Positions 1 to 10,302 of a DNA stretch of 64,000 bases are shown one piece after another. The DNA is from Caenorhabditis remanei (taxonomy: Eukaryota; Nematoda; Chromadorea; Rhabditida; Rhabditidae), in contig NC_071329.1 in the NCBI RefSeq assembly GCF_010183535.1, forward strand, positions 4,898,001 through 4,962,000. The letters are read 5' to 3'. Both the position numbers and the translations under genes were made by a program. The number at the start of each line of letters is the position of its first letter. The first letter of the stretch is position 1. The notes beneath the pieces were generated by a model, which ran no database searches, was not told where the DNA came from, and worked only from the letters and a program-made list of their open reading frames with translations.

Positions 1-738
1 CGTGTAATAGGGATGCGTGAACCAAACCCTACACAGAACCACGTGAAATATCGAAATCCAGGTCTTAGCATCCGAGAATGGTTAGCTCATTTCCGATATA
101 TATTCTCTTTCCCTGGAAGGTACTCACTTCTCTTTAGTAGAAATACATGTAAATTTGATTGGAGCTCCCTGAAAGAAACAATCGGAGGATCCGAGATAGG
201 AATGCTCGTATTTTACAATTCCTGTAGTTTGGAATGCGCACAGACGGTGTTCAGACAATTCCCATCTGTCAAACGTTTTTTTGCGTTCAGTCGGCGTCTT
301 GTGAACCCCAGCTTGTATAGTAACATTTTGATTAAAAACTTGGATATGTTGGCTCTCGGACACCCTACTTTGTCTTTAAGAATTGGATTGGATGACTTGT
401 TATTGATAAATAGCAAGGAAATACACATTCGATCATTAACCATCACTGATAAAGTGATCAATCGCTTTCTGAAATCTTGGATGAGAGGATCGAACCCAAG
501 AATGGATTACGTGAGCTTTACTTTTAGTGACGGCCGGTTCCTAGATAAGGATGCTATATTAAAAGGAACAAATTATCACAAAGTACTATTGAATAAAGTC
601 AGGCATTACAAGAGCCATGAGAGGACCATAGTGGTCAAAGGTGGATACGATATCCGTCGAACGGACGGAACTGTCGGAACTGTTACAATTCGACAACGAT
701 TTCAAGAACGATTTGTTCTATTTCATGTATGGTGCTGA
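1..738 (+). CDS. F-box/FBA_2 protein, 3' part (5' end outside window)
   Basis: Frame 1 is open from the first base to a TGA at 736-738. It is nearly identical to the C-terminal two thirds of the intact gene at 10303-11380, so it is the 3' part of a paralogue that starts upstream. It contains the FBA_2 (Sdz-33 F-box associated) signature: an EWLAHF segment, then a DDLLLINSKEI block and RFLKSWMRGSNPRM. In nematodes such proteins are taken to be substrate-recognition subunits of SCF ubiquitin ligases, with the FBA domain as the variable substrate-binding part. The missing 5' part should hold exon 1 (F-box start) and a short intron, as in the siblings. The 3' flank (739-1070) matches the flanks of the other plus-strand copies, with AATAAA near 940. 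Substrate unknown. Confidence 0.85.
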   Translation, partial: RVIGMREPNPTQNHVKYRNPGLSIREWLAHFRYIFSFPGRYSLLFSRNTCKFDWSSLKETIGGSEIGMLVFYNSCSLECAQTVFRQFPSVKRFFAFSRRLVNPSLYSNILIKNLDMLALGHPTLSLRIGLDDLLLINSKEIHIRSLTITDKVINRFLKSWMRGSNPRMDYVSFTFSDGRFLDKDAILKGTNYHKVLLNKVRHYKSHERTIVVKGGYDIRRTDGTVGTVTIRQRFQERFVLFHVWC

Positions 739-1441
739 TTAAACTCACTACTTGCATCCTACATCTTTCAATTGTATGTTTTTATTCCTTTAATAATCAT
801 TTAATGCATTCTTGAATTGTAACGCTGATCGAACATTAAGCATTTTCAGTTTTTGATTTAATTGCATGATTGTGATTTTGTCCTCATAAAACTGTGAATC
901 GCTGCTTAAATCTGTGTCTCTCCGTCTATCTAAACAATAAATGTCTTCGTAGCCAGTTCATCCTTAATTGCTTTATGCTATTCAACTATTCAAATTACCT
1001 TTTACTATTCAACGGATCTTTTTGCGGTACATTGGAATATCCAAAAGACTTCAAATTTGACTAAATTTTGCTTCGAAATTGCAAAATTTCAGTCGAAAAA
1101 TGGAAACAATTCATTTTTTCCCAGAAAATATCCTGAAACGTTTTTTAATATTGTTTTTTTCCAATTTTTTATATAAGACGGTTGAAATTTCAAAATTTTT
1201 TGCTAGCGAATTAAAAAATGGCTTTCTGTGAATAATCTGTACTCAAAGTTCAATATATCCGTGAATTTGAAAGATTTTGCAATAAACTGGCAATTGCAAG
1301 AAAAAGATGCCCGTGAAGTAAAGAGTTTACACATTTCGTTTGAGTGACGTCATTTTCTGTACTTTTTTCAAAGTTTATTTAAAAGTACAGAATCGGTATT
1401 GATACCGATTATTTACCAAGAGATTCCTCCAGATTCGGTAT
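739..1441. other. Intergenic: duplicated 3' flank, then unique AT-rich DNA
   Basis: Positions 739 to about 1070 repeat the 3' flanks after 7585 and 11380. The match breaks off near actaaattttgctt, where the other two copies continue into the flank of a solo LTR. From there to 1441 I see AT-rich sequence and a short palindromic ATCGGTAT/ATACCGAT motif that recurs near 2190, but no gene. Confidence 0.6.
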
Positions 1442-2097
1442 CAGAGTTGCCCGGAATTCCGGGTTTTTTTGACATTTCGGTTCCGGTTCCGGATATCGGA
1501 AAATTTAAAATTTTCATTCTGGTTCCGAATTCCGGATTCCGGTTCTTTGAGTTTTCCGGAATCCAGAAGTTGAAATTTTAAATTTTTTTGAGTTCAAAAA
1601 GCAACTATAGCACTTATTTTTCGGTTTTGATCCTCAAAAGTAGTTTTAAACTTTATTTGTCATTAAAACACTCGAAAAAATCACTTGGCCTTGCAAATTT
1701 ATCGAATCATTCCGAATTCCGGATTCCGAAATTCCGGAATTCCGGGTTTTTTTGACATTCCGGTTCCGGTTCCGGATTCCGGAAAATTAAATATTCATTC
1801 CGGTTCCGGATTCCGGAAAGGAAATATTCATTCCGATTCCGGATTCCGGAAAGGAAATATTCATTCCGATTCCGGATTCCGGAAAAGAAATATTCATTCC
1901 GGATTCCGGATTCCGGAAAAGGAAATATTCATTCCGATTCCGGATTCCGGAAAGGAAATATTCATTCCGATTCCAGATTCCGGAAAAGAAATATTCATTC
2001 CGGATTCCGGATTCCGGAAAAGGAAATATTCATTCCGGTTCCGGATTCCGGATTCCGGAAATCAAAAAATATCATTCCGTACAACTCTGTTCGGTAT
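1434..2097. mobile_element. hAT-like MITE with internal TTCCGG minisatellite, copy 1
   Basis: The element runs 1442-2089. It starts CAGAGTTGCCCGGAA and ends TTCCGTACAACTCTG, so the termini are inverted repeats of CAGAGTTG. It is flanked by a perfect 8-bp duplication, TTCGGTAT, at 1434-1441 and 2090-2097. CAG-type termini plus an 8-bp duplication are hallmarks of the hAT superfamily. The inside is an array of roughly 26-40 bp units built from TTCCGGATTCCGG and GGAAATATTCATTCC (about 1745-2060). No transposase is encoded. Two relatives lie at 57570 and 62347. Confidence 0.85.
1745..2060. repeat. Minisatellite of GGAAATATTCATTCCGGATTCCGG-type units
   Basis: About eight imperfect units alternate TTCCGGATTCCGGAAA with GGAAATATTCATTCC. 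The array keeps a reading frame open, giving a repetitive hypothetical peptide, but composition and position inside a MITE argue against a gene. Confidence 0.85.
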
Positions 2098-2410
2098 GCA
2101 TACCGATTCTGTACCAAACAACAACTTGTAAATTCTGCATAAAAGTTCACGTGAAAAAAAATTGTTTTTCAAATTTTATTCAAAAGTACAGATTCGGCAT
2201 CGATACCGATTCCGTACGAAACCAAACCATTGTAAATTCTGGAAGAAAGGTCGCGTGAAAAATTGGAAATCCACGGTTTCGTATTGTCAAATTTTATTTA
2301 TGATTATTTTCGCTTACGTGGATTCAAATTTGATTTTCACCCAGTTGATAATCTGACAAAAATAACAATTTTCGATAAAAAATCACCTAGATTTTGTTAT
2401 TCGATTTTGA
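2098..2410. other. Gene-free stretch
   Basis: AT-rich DNA with a second copy of the AAAAGTACAGATTCGG...ATACCGATT motif seen before the hAT-like MITE near 1385. No coding or RNA feature is recognisable. Confidence 0.5.
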
Positions 2411-2640
2411 TCAACTTGCGATTTCCATTCTCGGGTTCGATCCTCTCATCCAAAATTTCAGAAATCGATTGTCCACTTTATCAGTGATGGTTGTTGATCG
2501 AATATATATATCCTTGCTATTTATCAACAACAAGTCATCAAATTCCATTCTCAAAGCCGTATCACGGTGTCCGAGAATCAACGTATCAAAGTTTTGAATC
2601 AAAATATTTCGGTACATGCTGGGGTCTTCAAGACGCGGAA
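2411..2640 (-). pseudogene. F-box/FBA_2 gene fragment
   Basis: The minus strand encodes an FBA_2 fragment corresponding to the middle of the neighbouring genes: EDPSMYRNILIQNFD, FDDLLLINSKDIYIRS and RFLKFWMRGSNPRM are visible. Homology ends on both sides without the N-terminal F-box or the C-terminal block, so this is a truncated relic. It is clearly diverged from the array members and probably older. Confidence 0.8.
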
Positions 2641-2709
2641 TTGACGCATTTCTCAAACTCCACATAAATGGAGACTTTTGTAACTTTAGGGGCCCAAAGC
2701 AACTCAATT

Positions 2710-3179
2710 TAATTTATTTAATCGTATAGATATATAGTGAAAGTGACTGGAGGTCAGGTAAGGTCCCTCACGAGGCTAAACCTGAGATGGAAAAGCAGTG
2801 AACAACTGGGAAAGGGGAAGATAATGAAATTGTTAGTTATCAGATACGGGTAATATTATTTACAAGAAAGGCCTTGATTTCGGAGGGACAAAGAAAAGTA
2901 GTTGCATGATAGGTTAGAGCATTTGAGATTGTAATAGAGAAAAAGTTAGAACAATTGTGATTTATACAGATAAGACACATTGGGGGACGGGAGAGAGAAG
3001 GTTAACCTGTCATGGGTATCAAGATTTGGAAAATAGAAGGCGCCGATTAAAAAGTTATATGTGTTATATACGAGAAGTAGTTGCCTGCATAACAAGTCAA
3101 AAATGCATTATAGAACTGTTAAAGGAATAAAATGATACAATTGAAGAGTGTAGGATACAAGTAGTGAGTTTAATCAGCA
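2710..3179. other. Gene-free stretch upstream of the array pair
   Basis: No ORF of interest. The last part (3070-3179) matches the 3' flanks of the minus-strand siblings at 8760-8843 and 12570-12657, including ggaataaaatgatacaatt. Rev-comp polyadenylation-type motifs for the minus-strand gene are plausible here. Confidence 0.5.
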
Positions 3180-4233
3180 CTATACACAAAATCGAATAAA
3201 TTGTGGTCGAATTAAGACTGTCCCAACAGTTCCGTCGCTTCGACGGATATCATATCCGTCTTTGACCACTATGGGCCCATAAGTCAATTGTTTGGAATGT
3301 CTGACTTGATTCGATGATATTTCGTGATAATTCGTTCCTTTCAATAAAACATCCTTATCCGGAAACCGACCATCAGGATAATCAAAGTTTACGACCTCCA
3401 TTCTTGGGTTCGATCCTCTCATCCAAAATTTCAGAAACTGATTGATCACTTTATTAGTGATAGTTAATGAGCAAACGTATATTTCCTTGCTATTTATCAA
3501 TAACAAGTCATCCAATTCCATTCTCAAAAACGGAGTATGGTATCCGAGAAACAGCACATCCAAGTTTTGAATCAAAATGTTTCTATACATGCTGGGGTCC
3601 TCAAAACTTCGACTGCATGCAAAGAAACGTTTGATGAATGGGAATTGTGTCAACACCATCTGTGCAAATTCCAAACTACAGGGATCAATAAATCTGAGGG
3701 ATTTTATCTCAAATCCTCTGACTGTTTCTATCAGGGAGCTCATATCAACCTCTCTAGCAAACAAAAGTGCGTTCTCTTCAGGGAAAGAGAATATATATTG
3801 GAAATGAGCTAACCACTCTTGGATGCTGAGACCTGGATTTTGGTATTTCACCCGGTTCTGTGGAGGATTAGTGTCACGCATCCCTATTACACGAGCTGGC
3901 ATATAAACTGGAATCGGTTCAGTGCTATTATCTTCCTTTTCCGGATAGAAATTCCACAACATGCGCGACGGGTTGTTCCTGAATCCGTCGATTTGAATTC
4001 CGATGATATTTCCAATTGTCAAATTGATATCATTGATTTTCAAGTTAAGAGATTTGACCACTTCTTTAGTTTTATTGGATGCCAGAGAGAATGAGACTCT
4101 GAAAACAACGATGTTGGAACAGAGAACTTGAGTTTTTGAAAAAAAAAACTCACATATCAACATAATCAATGCTATAAAGCACATGATGTAGTGCCTTTTT
4201 GGGAAGGTAGAGGAGAGAGAAGGTAGTAGACAT
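3180..4233 (-). CDS. F-box/FBA_2 protein, two exons, 332 aa
   Basis: Exon 1 is 4154-4233 and exon 2 is 3180-4098, with a 55-bp intron (GTGAG donor, TTTTCAG acceptor). The splice joins the F-box start (MSTTFSLLYLPKKALHHVLY) to VSFSLASNKTKEVVKSLNLK in frame, which restores a normal nematode F-box of about 45 residues. The FBA_2 domain follows in the C-terminal half, with EWLAHFQYIF, LDDLLLINSKEI and RFPDKDVLLKGTNYHE. The stop is TAG at the codon where siblings have TGG, so two residues are lost at the C-terminus, probably harmlessly. The gene is transcribed away from the split copy starting at 4676 through a shared 442-bp intergenic region. Predicted role: adaptor of an SCF ubiquitin ligase; substrate unknown. 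Confidence 0.88.
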
Positions 4234-4675
4234 GATGAAGAATAAGGGAAGAGTGAGATGGACCTGTCTCGGCCCTGCCTTGGATTAGATGGGAGTGACG
4301 TGGCAAGGAAAAGAAGTCGATCATACATATACTTTGTGTTGTTTGTTTGCGATGCTCTAGAGAGGCTGGGCCATATTTGGCATTACACATCTATTCAAAT
4401 TGTCCTCACACACCAGACCCTTCATTCTTATTGTTGTTAGAGACCTTCCCACGTCACTCCCATCTAACCCAAGACAGAACCAAGACAGGTCCACCTCACT
4501 CTTCCCTTATTCTTCATCATACCCGGTCCCCGCTGCAAGCGCGCTCCATTGACATTGAGTGGTCACTGCCTGTCCCCGGCTACGTCATCATTTATATCCT
4601 CCGTCTCGTTGACACGTCACGTCTTCTAATTGTCCAACATATCGGACCCTCCTCATTCTCCCCTCATTCACTGTC
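4234..4675. promoter_or_regulatory. Bidirectional promoter region of F-box pair 1, inverted-repeat structure
   Basis: The region between the divergent start codons is itself a large inverted repeat. Sequence 4231-4302 (GATGAAGAATAAGGGAAGAG through GGGAGTGACGTGG) is matched in reverse complement at 4449-4520. The same layout occurs between the genes of pairs 2 and 3. This fits a gene pair born by inverted duplication, with both genes carrying the same promoter. Specific factor sites are not identified; TGACGTGG/CCACGTCA motifs recur symmetrically. Confidence 0.6.
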
Positions 4676-4965
4676 ATGTCGGCTGCCTTCCCTCTCCTCC
4701 GACTACCAAAAAAGGCACTACATCAAATGCTTTATAGCATTGATTATGTTGATATGTGAGTTTTTTTTCTTAAAAAATTCAAGTTCTCTGTTCCAACAAC
4801 TTTGTTTTCAGAGTCTCATTCTCTCTCGCATCCAATAAAACTAAAGAAGTGGTCAAATCTCTCAACTTGAAAACCAATAATATCAATTTGGGACTGGAAA
4901 ATATCATCAGAATTCAAATCGACGCATTCAAGAACAACACGACGCGTTTAATGTGGAATTTCTAT

Positions 4966-5213
4966 CGCCCCCTCTCTTTAAATCCGATAGGTATGAGGTG
5001 GGCGATTTCGGTGGGCGGAGCTTCGCCAAAAGTGTCGAATGGTCTGTCAAAAACTTTGAGTCGCACTCATTTTTAGAATAACTTTTTTTCGCCCCCTCTC
5101 TTTAAATCCGATAGGTATGAGGTGGGCGATTTCGGTGGGCGGAGCTTCGCCAAAAGTGTCGAATGGTCTGTCAAAAACTTTGAGTCGCACTCATTTTTAG
5201 AATAACTTTTTTC
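4966..5213 (+). repeat. Direct duplication of the Helitron-like 5' terminus
   Basis: Two copies of a 124-bp unit, each starting CGCCCCCTCTCTTTAAATCC and ending GAATAACTTTTTT, lie head to tail. They look almost identical, so the duplication is young. Confidence 0.9.
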
Positions 5214-6183
5214 GTTGTAGAGATTTTCAAAAAATTCTTTTTCGTTTGTTTTTGAAAACTTAATACGGATGTGGCGACTGTCAGGGGATAGATTTGGAGC
5301 ATTTAGGAGAGAGTTATGAGCACAAAAGTAAAAACAACTTTTTTTGCTCAAATAAATGGCTTGAGAAATTCACGATTTCCGCCGTTTCCTACTTCGTACG
5401 GCTTCAGCTTTGAACATTTCTGGGGGATTTTTTGAACTTAAGATCTCTGAAAATCTGGCTATCGAGACATATAAAAATTATTCACAAATCTGTGAAAATA
5501 TGATTTATGGCCATAAAAGAAAGGAAACGACTTTTTTTCTCAAAATTTTCACTTTCCTTCTTATTTCTCGAGTTTTTTTGAACCGAGAGCTTTGAAATTT
5601 GGTACAGTTATGTAACTTGGCATGGCGGAAGTGACTAAAAAAACAGATTTCAAATTGGAGATGATGCATTCGAGTTATACTCAAAAAACAGTCAAAAAAT
5701 GAGCAAAAAACTACCTCTCCCCCTTTTCCGGCCCAAAACTTTCACCGGCTCTAACTCGCCCAGTTTTAAGAAATTTCAGGATCCGAAAAAAAGGAGATAT
5801 GTAGAAAAAAAATCTCTATCGATCCATGTAAAATTCAAGATACTTTTAGCTGATAAAGCTTTCTGAAAACCGGATTTTGTGATTTCCGCGGTTTTTCGGT
5901 CCGGTTGGGATTTTTTCTATTCGCTGTCCTGGGCACTGGATCCACTGAATCGCTCTGAATTTTTGACACCGATCTAAACTTTTGGAGATCTAATGGAACC
6001 AAAAAGTCCGATCAAAAAATATTGACACCGGACAATTCTGTGGAGAAACCTGAATCTCCACTGACATTTTTTTCGAATACACTGACAATTTTGTCATTGT
6101 ATGTGTCATTGTACAGCTGCGAGGAGCTCCCCTCTTTTCTATTCTCTCCATGACCGCGTTTTTGTGTGCGTCGGTGGCGCAGT

Positions 6184-6478
6184 CACAGGTAAAGCGCGAT
6201 GGATCCATTATGGATGAAACGCGGATCGCGCGGATGCTGTGGGTATGTCAGATGGATCCATTATGGATCCATATAGATCCACGCGTGTCAGATGGATCCA
6301 TTATGGATCCATATGGATCCATCCACGGAAACTCGAGGGCGACCGCCATCCTCCCCATCCATATTCCATCCGCGCGCGATCCGCGTTTTAAATGTGGACC
6401 CATTAGGGATCCTATGTGGATCCATATTCGATATGGACGCATATGGACCCACAATGGATCCATCGCGCTTTACCTGTG
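6184..6478. repeat. GGATCC-rich palindromic repeat or MITE inside the Helitron-like element
   Basis: Inverted ends CACAGGTAAAGCGCGATGG (6184) and its complement ending ACCTGTG (about 6478) enclose many copies of ATGGATCC and GGATCCAT. No clear target duplication was found, so transposon identity is unproven. Short ORFs through it are compositional artefacts. Confidence 0.65.
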
Positions 6479-7585
6479 GTGGAAGAGGGCGGGGGTGAGA
6501 ATCGGTGGGGTGGGGGTTCGAAACCTTCTTATTCGTTTTTGTTTTTTTTGTTTTTTGTATGAACTTTCTAAATGAATATGAAAGGAAATATTGTAAAAAT
6601 TTCGAATGTTCTGATCGAATACGGGGAAAATAGGATCAGTCGGTGTGTCTGTTCTGAATTCAAAAGCTGGTCGTTCTTCCATTTTCCTTCAAATTCAAAT
6701 CGAGCAAGCTAATTTTTGAATTTAAAACTTGCTAAGCACCGCACACGAGGCGCAGCCGAGTACTGCGGAGCCCGCCGGGAGGCGGGGGACGCTAGTCCGG
6801 AGAATAATAATGATAGCAACAAACCAATTCCAGTTTACATGCCAGCTCGTGTAATAGGGATGCGTGAACCAAACCCTACACAGAACCACGTGAAATACCG
6901 AAATCCAGGTCTTAGCATCCGAGAATGGTTAGCTCATTTCCGATATATATTCTCTTTCCCTGGAAGGTACTCACTTTTCTTTAGTAGAAATACATGTAAA
7001 TTTGATTGGAGCTCCCTGAAAGAAACAATCGGAGAATCTGAGATAGAAATGCTCATATTTTACAATTCCTGTAGTTTGGAATGCGCACAGACGGTGTTGA
7101 GACAATTCCCATCTGTCAAACGTTTTTTTGCGTTCGGTCGACGTCTTGTAAACCCCCGCTTGTATAGTAACATTTTGATTAAAAACTTGGATACAATGGC
7201 TCTCGGACACCCTACTTTGTCTTTAAGAATTGAATTGGATGACTTATTATTGATAAATAGCAAGGAAATACACATTCGATCATTAACCGTCACTGATAAA
7301 GTGATCAATCGCTTTCTGAAATCTTGGATGAGAGGATCGAACCCAAGAATGGATTACGTGAGCTTTACTTTTAGTGATGGCCGGTTCCTAGATAAGGATG
7401 CTATATTAAAAGGAACAAATTATCACAAAGTACTATTGAATCAAGTCAGGCATTACAAGAGCCATGAGAGGACCATAGTGGTCAAAGGTGGATACGATAT
7501 CCGTCGAACGGACGGAACTGTCGGAACTGTTACAATTCGACAACGATTCCAAGAACGATTTGTTCTATTTCATGTATGGTGCTGA

Positions 7586-7950
7586 TTAAACTCACTACTT
7601 GTATCCTACATCCTTCAATTGTATCTTTTTATTCCATTAATAATCATTTAATGCATTCTTTAATTGTAACGATGATCGAACATTAGGCATTTTCAGTTTT
7701 TGATTTAATTGCATGATTATGATTTTGTCCTAATAAAACTGTGAATCGCTGCTCAAATCTGTGTCTCTCCGTCTATCTAAACAATAAATGTCTTCGTAGC
7801 CAGTTCATCCTTAATTGCTTTATACTATTCAACTATTCAAATTATCTTTTACTATTCAACGGATCTTTTTGCCGTACATTGGAATATCCAAAAGACTTCA
7901 AATTTGACTAAATTTTGTTTCTACGGTATAGAAAAGAGGTCAAGGTGGGT
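7586..7950. other. Duplicated 3' flank of F-box gene
   Basis: Matches 739-1070 and 11381-11745. AATAAA motifs near 7785 may serve polyadenylation. No gene. Confidence 0.6.
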
Positions 7951-7955
7951 TAGTA

Positions 7956-8471
7956 TGTCGTGACACGTAAGTGGGACGGTGAGCCCATGTCACTTTTAAG
8001 TGCGAGAGGGAACAAAAGGGAGGAGAGCAACAACAACTTTATTAACATGTCAGTAGAGAGTTCCATAGGTTCCAGTAGTTGAGTCTTCTTCCCATCGAAT
8101 ACTGCTGGTCACGGGCGGTTGCTGTATTGTAGAGTAGAGATCCGAACCACGGTGCCACAAGATCTTCCTCGATTGACAGTCGAACGCATAGAGTGAGAGT
8201 GATTGAGAGACGACGACATTCTGACGATTTCCTCTTCCTTATATGCACAGAAATGTAGGGTAGATCCTTATCGTAAGGTCACCAGGTTGGGTCCAGGGCA
8301 CGTCCAGAATAGTGATGGTATCAGAGTGGAAGGTCACGGGTCACGTGTCATGCAGTTGTTGAAGCTCATTTTATTCATTTATTATGCAGATTATAGTGAA
8401 TCTGCTGTGAGACTAACGGCTCAGGAGTTATAACTCAAGTTGCGAGTTAATAACTTATTAATTCCGCAACA
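7956..8471 (-). mobile_element. Solo LTR, copy 1 (516 bp)
   Basis: The segment starts TGTCGTGACACG, ends CCGCAACA (TG...CA ends) and is flanked by a perfect 5-bp duplication TAGTA at 7951-7955 and 8472-8476. No internal retroelement sequence adjoins it. AATAAAG on the minus strand suggests the LTR reads right to left, though orientation is tentative. A second copy lies exactly one array period (3795 bp) away. Confidence 0.82.
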
Positions 8472-8476
8472 TAGTA

Positions 8477-8843
8477 GATCAAAGTAGGAGAATCAAGGCG
8501 TGCTACAGCGTCCCTGACAGAATCGACGGAAACAATGAAGGTACCTCCATGAGTGTACGGGTGGGATGAGCTGAGAGAGTCTAAAAGGAAGGAAAATAGG
8601 GGATATAAGTAGTGAGTCAACACCATATGTACATAAAATCGTACAAATTGTGCTTGAATCGAGATAAGATCAGCGATTTATAGTTTTATTAGAACAAAAT
8701 AATATAAAAGAGAAGTCATGTCAAAATTCAAGAACTGAAAATGCTAAATGTTCCGCCAGCGCAACAAGTCAAGAGTACATTATAGCACTATTAAAGGAAT
8801 AAAATGATACAATTAGGATGTAGGATACAAGTAGTGAGTTTAA
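8477..8843. other. Spacer between solo LTR and minus-strand F-box copy
   Basis: Matches 12288-12657 in sequence and order. No ORF of note. The end holds the 3' flank of the minus-strand pseudogene. Confidence 0.6.
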
Positions 8844-9895
8844 TCAGCACCATACATAAAATCGAACAAATTGTGGTCGAATTAAGACTGTCCCAACAGT
8901 TCCGTCGCTTCGACGGATATCATATCCGTCTTTGACCACTATGGGCCCATAAGTCAATTGTTTGGAATGTCTGGCTTCATCCAATAGTACCTCGTAATAA
9001 TTCGTTCCTTTTAATATAACATCCTTTCTAGAACCGGATCATCAAAAAATAAAAAGGTCACCAATTCCATTCTTGGGTTTGATCCTTTCATCCAATGTTT
9101 CAGAAATCGATTGATCCCTTTATCAGTGATAACTGTTGATCGAATGTATATTACCTTACTATTTATCATTAACAAGTCATCCAATTCTATTCTCAAAAAC
9201 GGAGTATCGTATCCGAGAAACAACACATCCAAGTTCTGAATTAAAATGTTTCTATACATGCTGGGGTCCTCAAAACTTCGACTGCATGCAAAGAAACGTT
9301 TGATGAATGGGAATTGTCTCAACACCATCTGTGCGCATTCCAAACTACAGGGATCCATAAATCTAAGGGATTCTATCTCAAATCCTCTGACTGTTTCTAT
9401 CAGGGAGCTCATATCAACCTCTCTAGCAAACAAAAGTGATTTCTCTTCAGGGAAAGAGAATATATATTAGAAATGAGCTAACCACTCTCGGATGCTAAGA
9501 CCTGGATTTTGGTATTTCACCCGGTTCTGTACAGGGTTAGTGTCACGCATCCCTATTACACGAACTGGCATGTAAACTGGAATCGGTTCGATGTTATTAT
9601 CTTCCTTTTCCGGATAGAAATTCCACAATAAGCGCGTCGTGTTGTTCCTGAATGCGTCGATTTCAATTCCGATGATATTATCAATTGTCAAATTGATATC
9701 ATTGATTTTCAAGTTGAGAGATTTGACCACTTCTTTAGTTTTATTGGATGCCAGAGAGAATGAGACTCTGAAAACAAAGGTGTTGAAACAGAGAACTTGA
9801 ATATAAAAAACTCACATATCAACATAATCAATGCTATAAAGCACTTGATGTAGTGCCTTTTTTGGAAGGCAAAGGAGAGAGAAGGCAGCCGACAT
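8844..9895 (-). pseudogene. F-box/FBA_2 pseudogene (premature stop and frameshift)
   Basis: Exon 1 is 9816-9895 and exon 2 is 8844-9767, with a 48-bp intron, as in the intact sibling at 12658-13710. Two lesions are visible against that sibling. A TAA replaces CAA after EWLAHF near 9467-9470. A one-base loss at TCTAGAAAGG (near 9031; sibling TCTAGATAAGG) shifts the frame before the last block. The original stop context at 8844-8846 is preserved. It is paired head to head with the gene at 10303. Confidence 0.87.
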
Positions 9896-10302
9896 GACAG
9901 TGAATGAGGGGAGAGTGAGGTGGACCTGTCTCGGCCCTGCCTTGGATTAGATGGGAGTGACGTGGCAAGGAAAAGAAGTCGATCATACATATACTTTGTG
10001 TTGTTTGTCTGCGATGTCCTAGAGAGGCTAGGCCATATTTGGCATTACACATCCATTCAAATTGTCCTTACACACCAGACCCTTCATTCTAATTGTTGTT
10101 AGAGACCTTCCCACGTCACTCCTATCTAACAAGACAGGTCCATCTCACTCTTCCCTTATTCTTCATCATACCCGGTCCCCGCTGCAAGCGCGCTCTATTG
10201 ACATTGCTATAGGGTGGTCACTGCCTGTCCCCGACTCGTCAGTCTGGTTGCCACGTCACGTCTTCCCACTGGACCCTGCTCATTCTCCCCTCATTCACTG
10301 TC
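9896..10302. promoter_or_regulatory. Bidirectional promoter region of F-box pair 2
   Basis: It separates start codons at 9895 (minus) and 10303 (plus). Both edges carry the same sequence in opposite orientation (ATGACAGTGAATGAGGGGAG beside each ATG), and internal CCTGTCTCGGCCCTG / GACAGGTCC blocks are also mirrored. The organisation is the same as in pairs 1 and 3. Confidence 0.6.

Larger units (their letters stand above)
4965..6795 (+). mobile_element. Non-autonomous Helitron-like element, 1831 bp
   Basis: The inserted DNA begins TCGCCCCC and ends CTAG, sits exactly between an A and a T of the host gene, and makes no target duplication. A CCCGCC-GGGA-GGCGGG hairpin at 6771-6786 lies a few bases before the terminal CTAG. 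These are the textbook Helitron traits: 5' TC, 3' CTRR, a subterminal hairpin and AT insertion. The empty site is visible in the sibling gene. No Rep/helicase is encoded. The first 124 bp are tandemly duplicated (4966-5089 and 5090-5213), giving two candidate 5' ends. Confidence 0.85.
4676..7585 (+). pseudogene. F-box/FBA_2 gene split by a Helitron-like insertion
   Basis: Exon 1 is 4676-4755 (MSAAFPLLRLPKKALHQMLY) and exon 2 begins at 4812 after a 56-bp intron. The coding sequence runs to TTCTA at 4964, where foreign DNA begins, and resumes at 6796 to the TGA at 7583-7585. The two halves align end to end with the intact sibling at 10303-11380, and the break lies at a single A|T dinucleotide. 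The downstream half is nearly identical to that sibling, so the insertion is recent. Whether the insertion could be spliced out is untested; I see no clean GT-AG pair at its edges. Confidence 0.85.

Noticed and set aside
1745..2060. CRISPR-like regular repeats
   Set aside because: Units abut with no unique spacers, in a eukaryotic MITE.
1685..2131. 148-codon repetitive ORF
   Set aside because: It is the TTCCGG minisatellite of a MITE read as protein; no conserved start or neighbours.
6150..6575. ORFs rich in MDPLWIHMDP peptides
   Set aside because: Artefact of the GGATCC repeat read in several frames and both strands.
4965..6795. Treating the Helitron-like insertion as a retained host intron
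   Set aside because: Its edges are TC and CTAG, not GT-AG, and the siblings show an uninterrupted exon.
8203..8433. 76-codon ORF, also present at 12014-12244
   Set aside because: It lies within the solo LTR and is conserved only because the LTR was duplicated.
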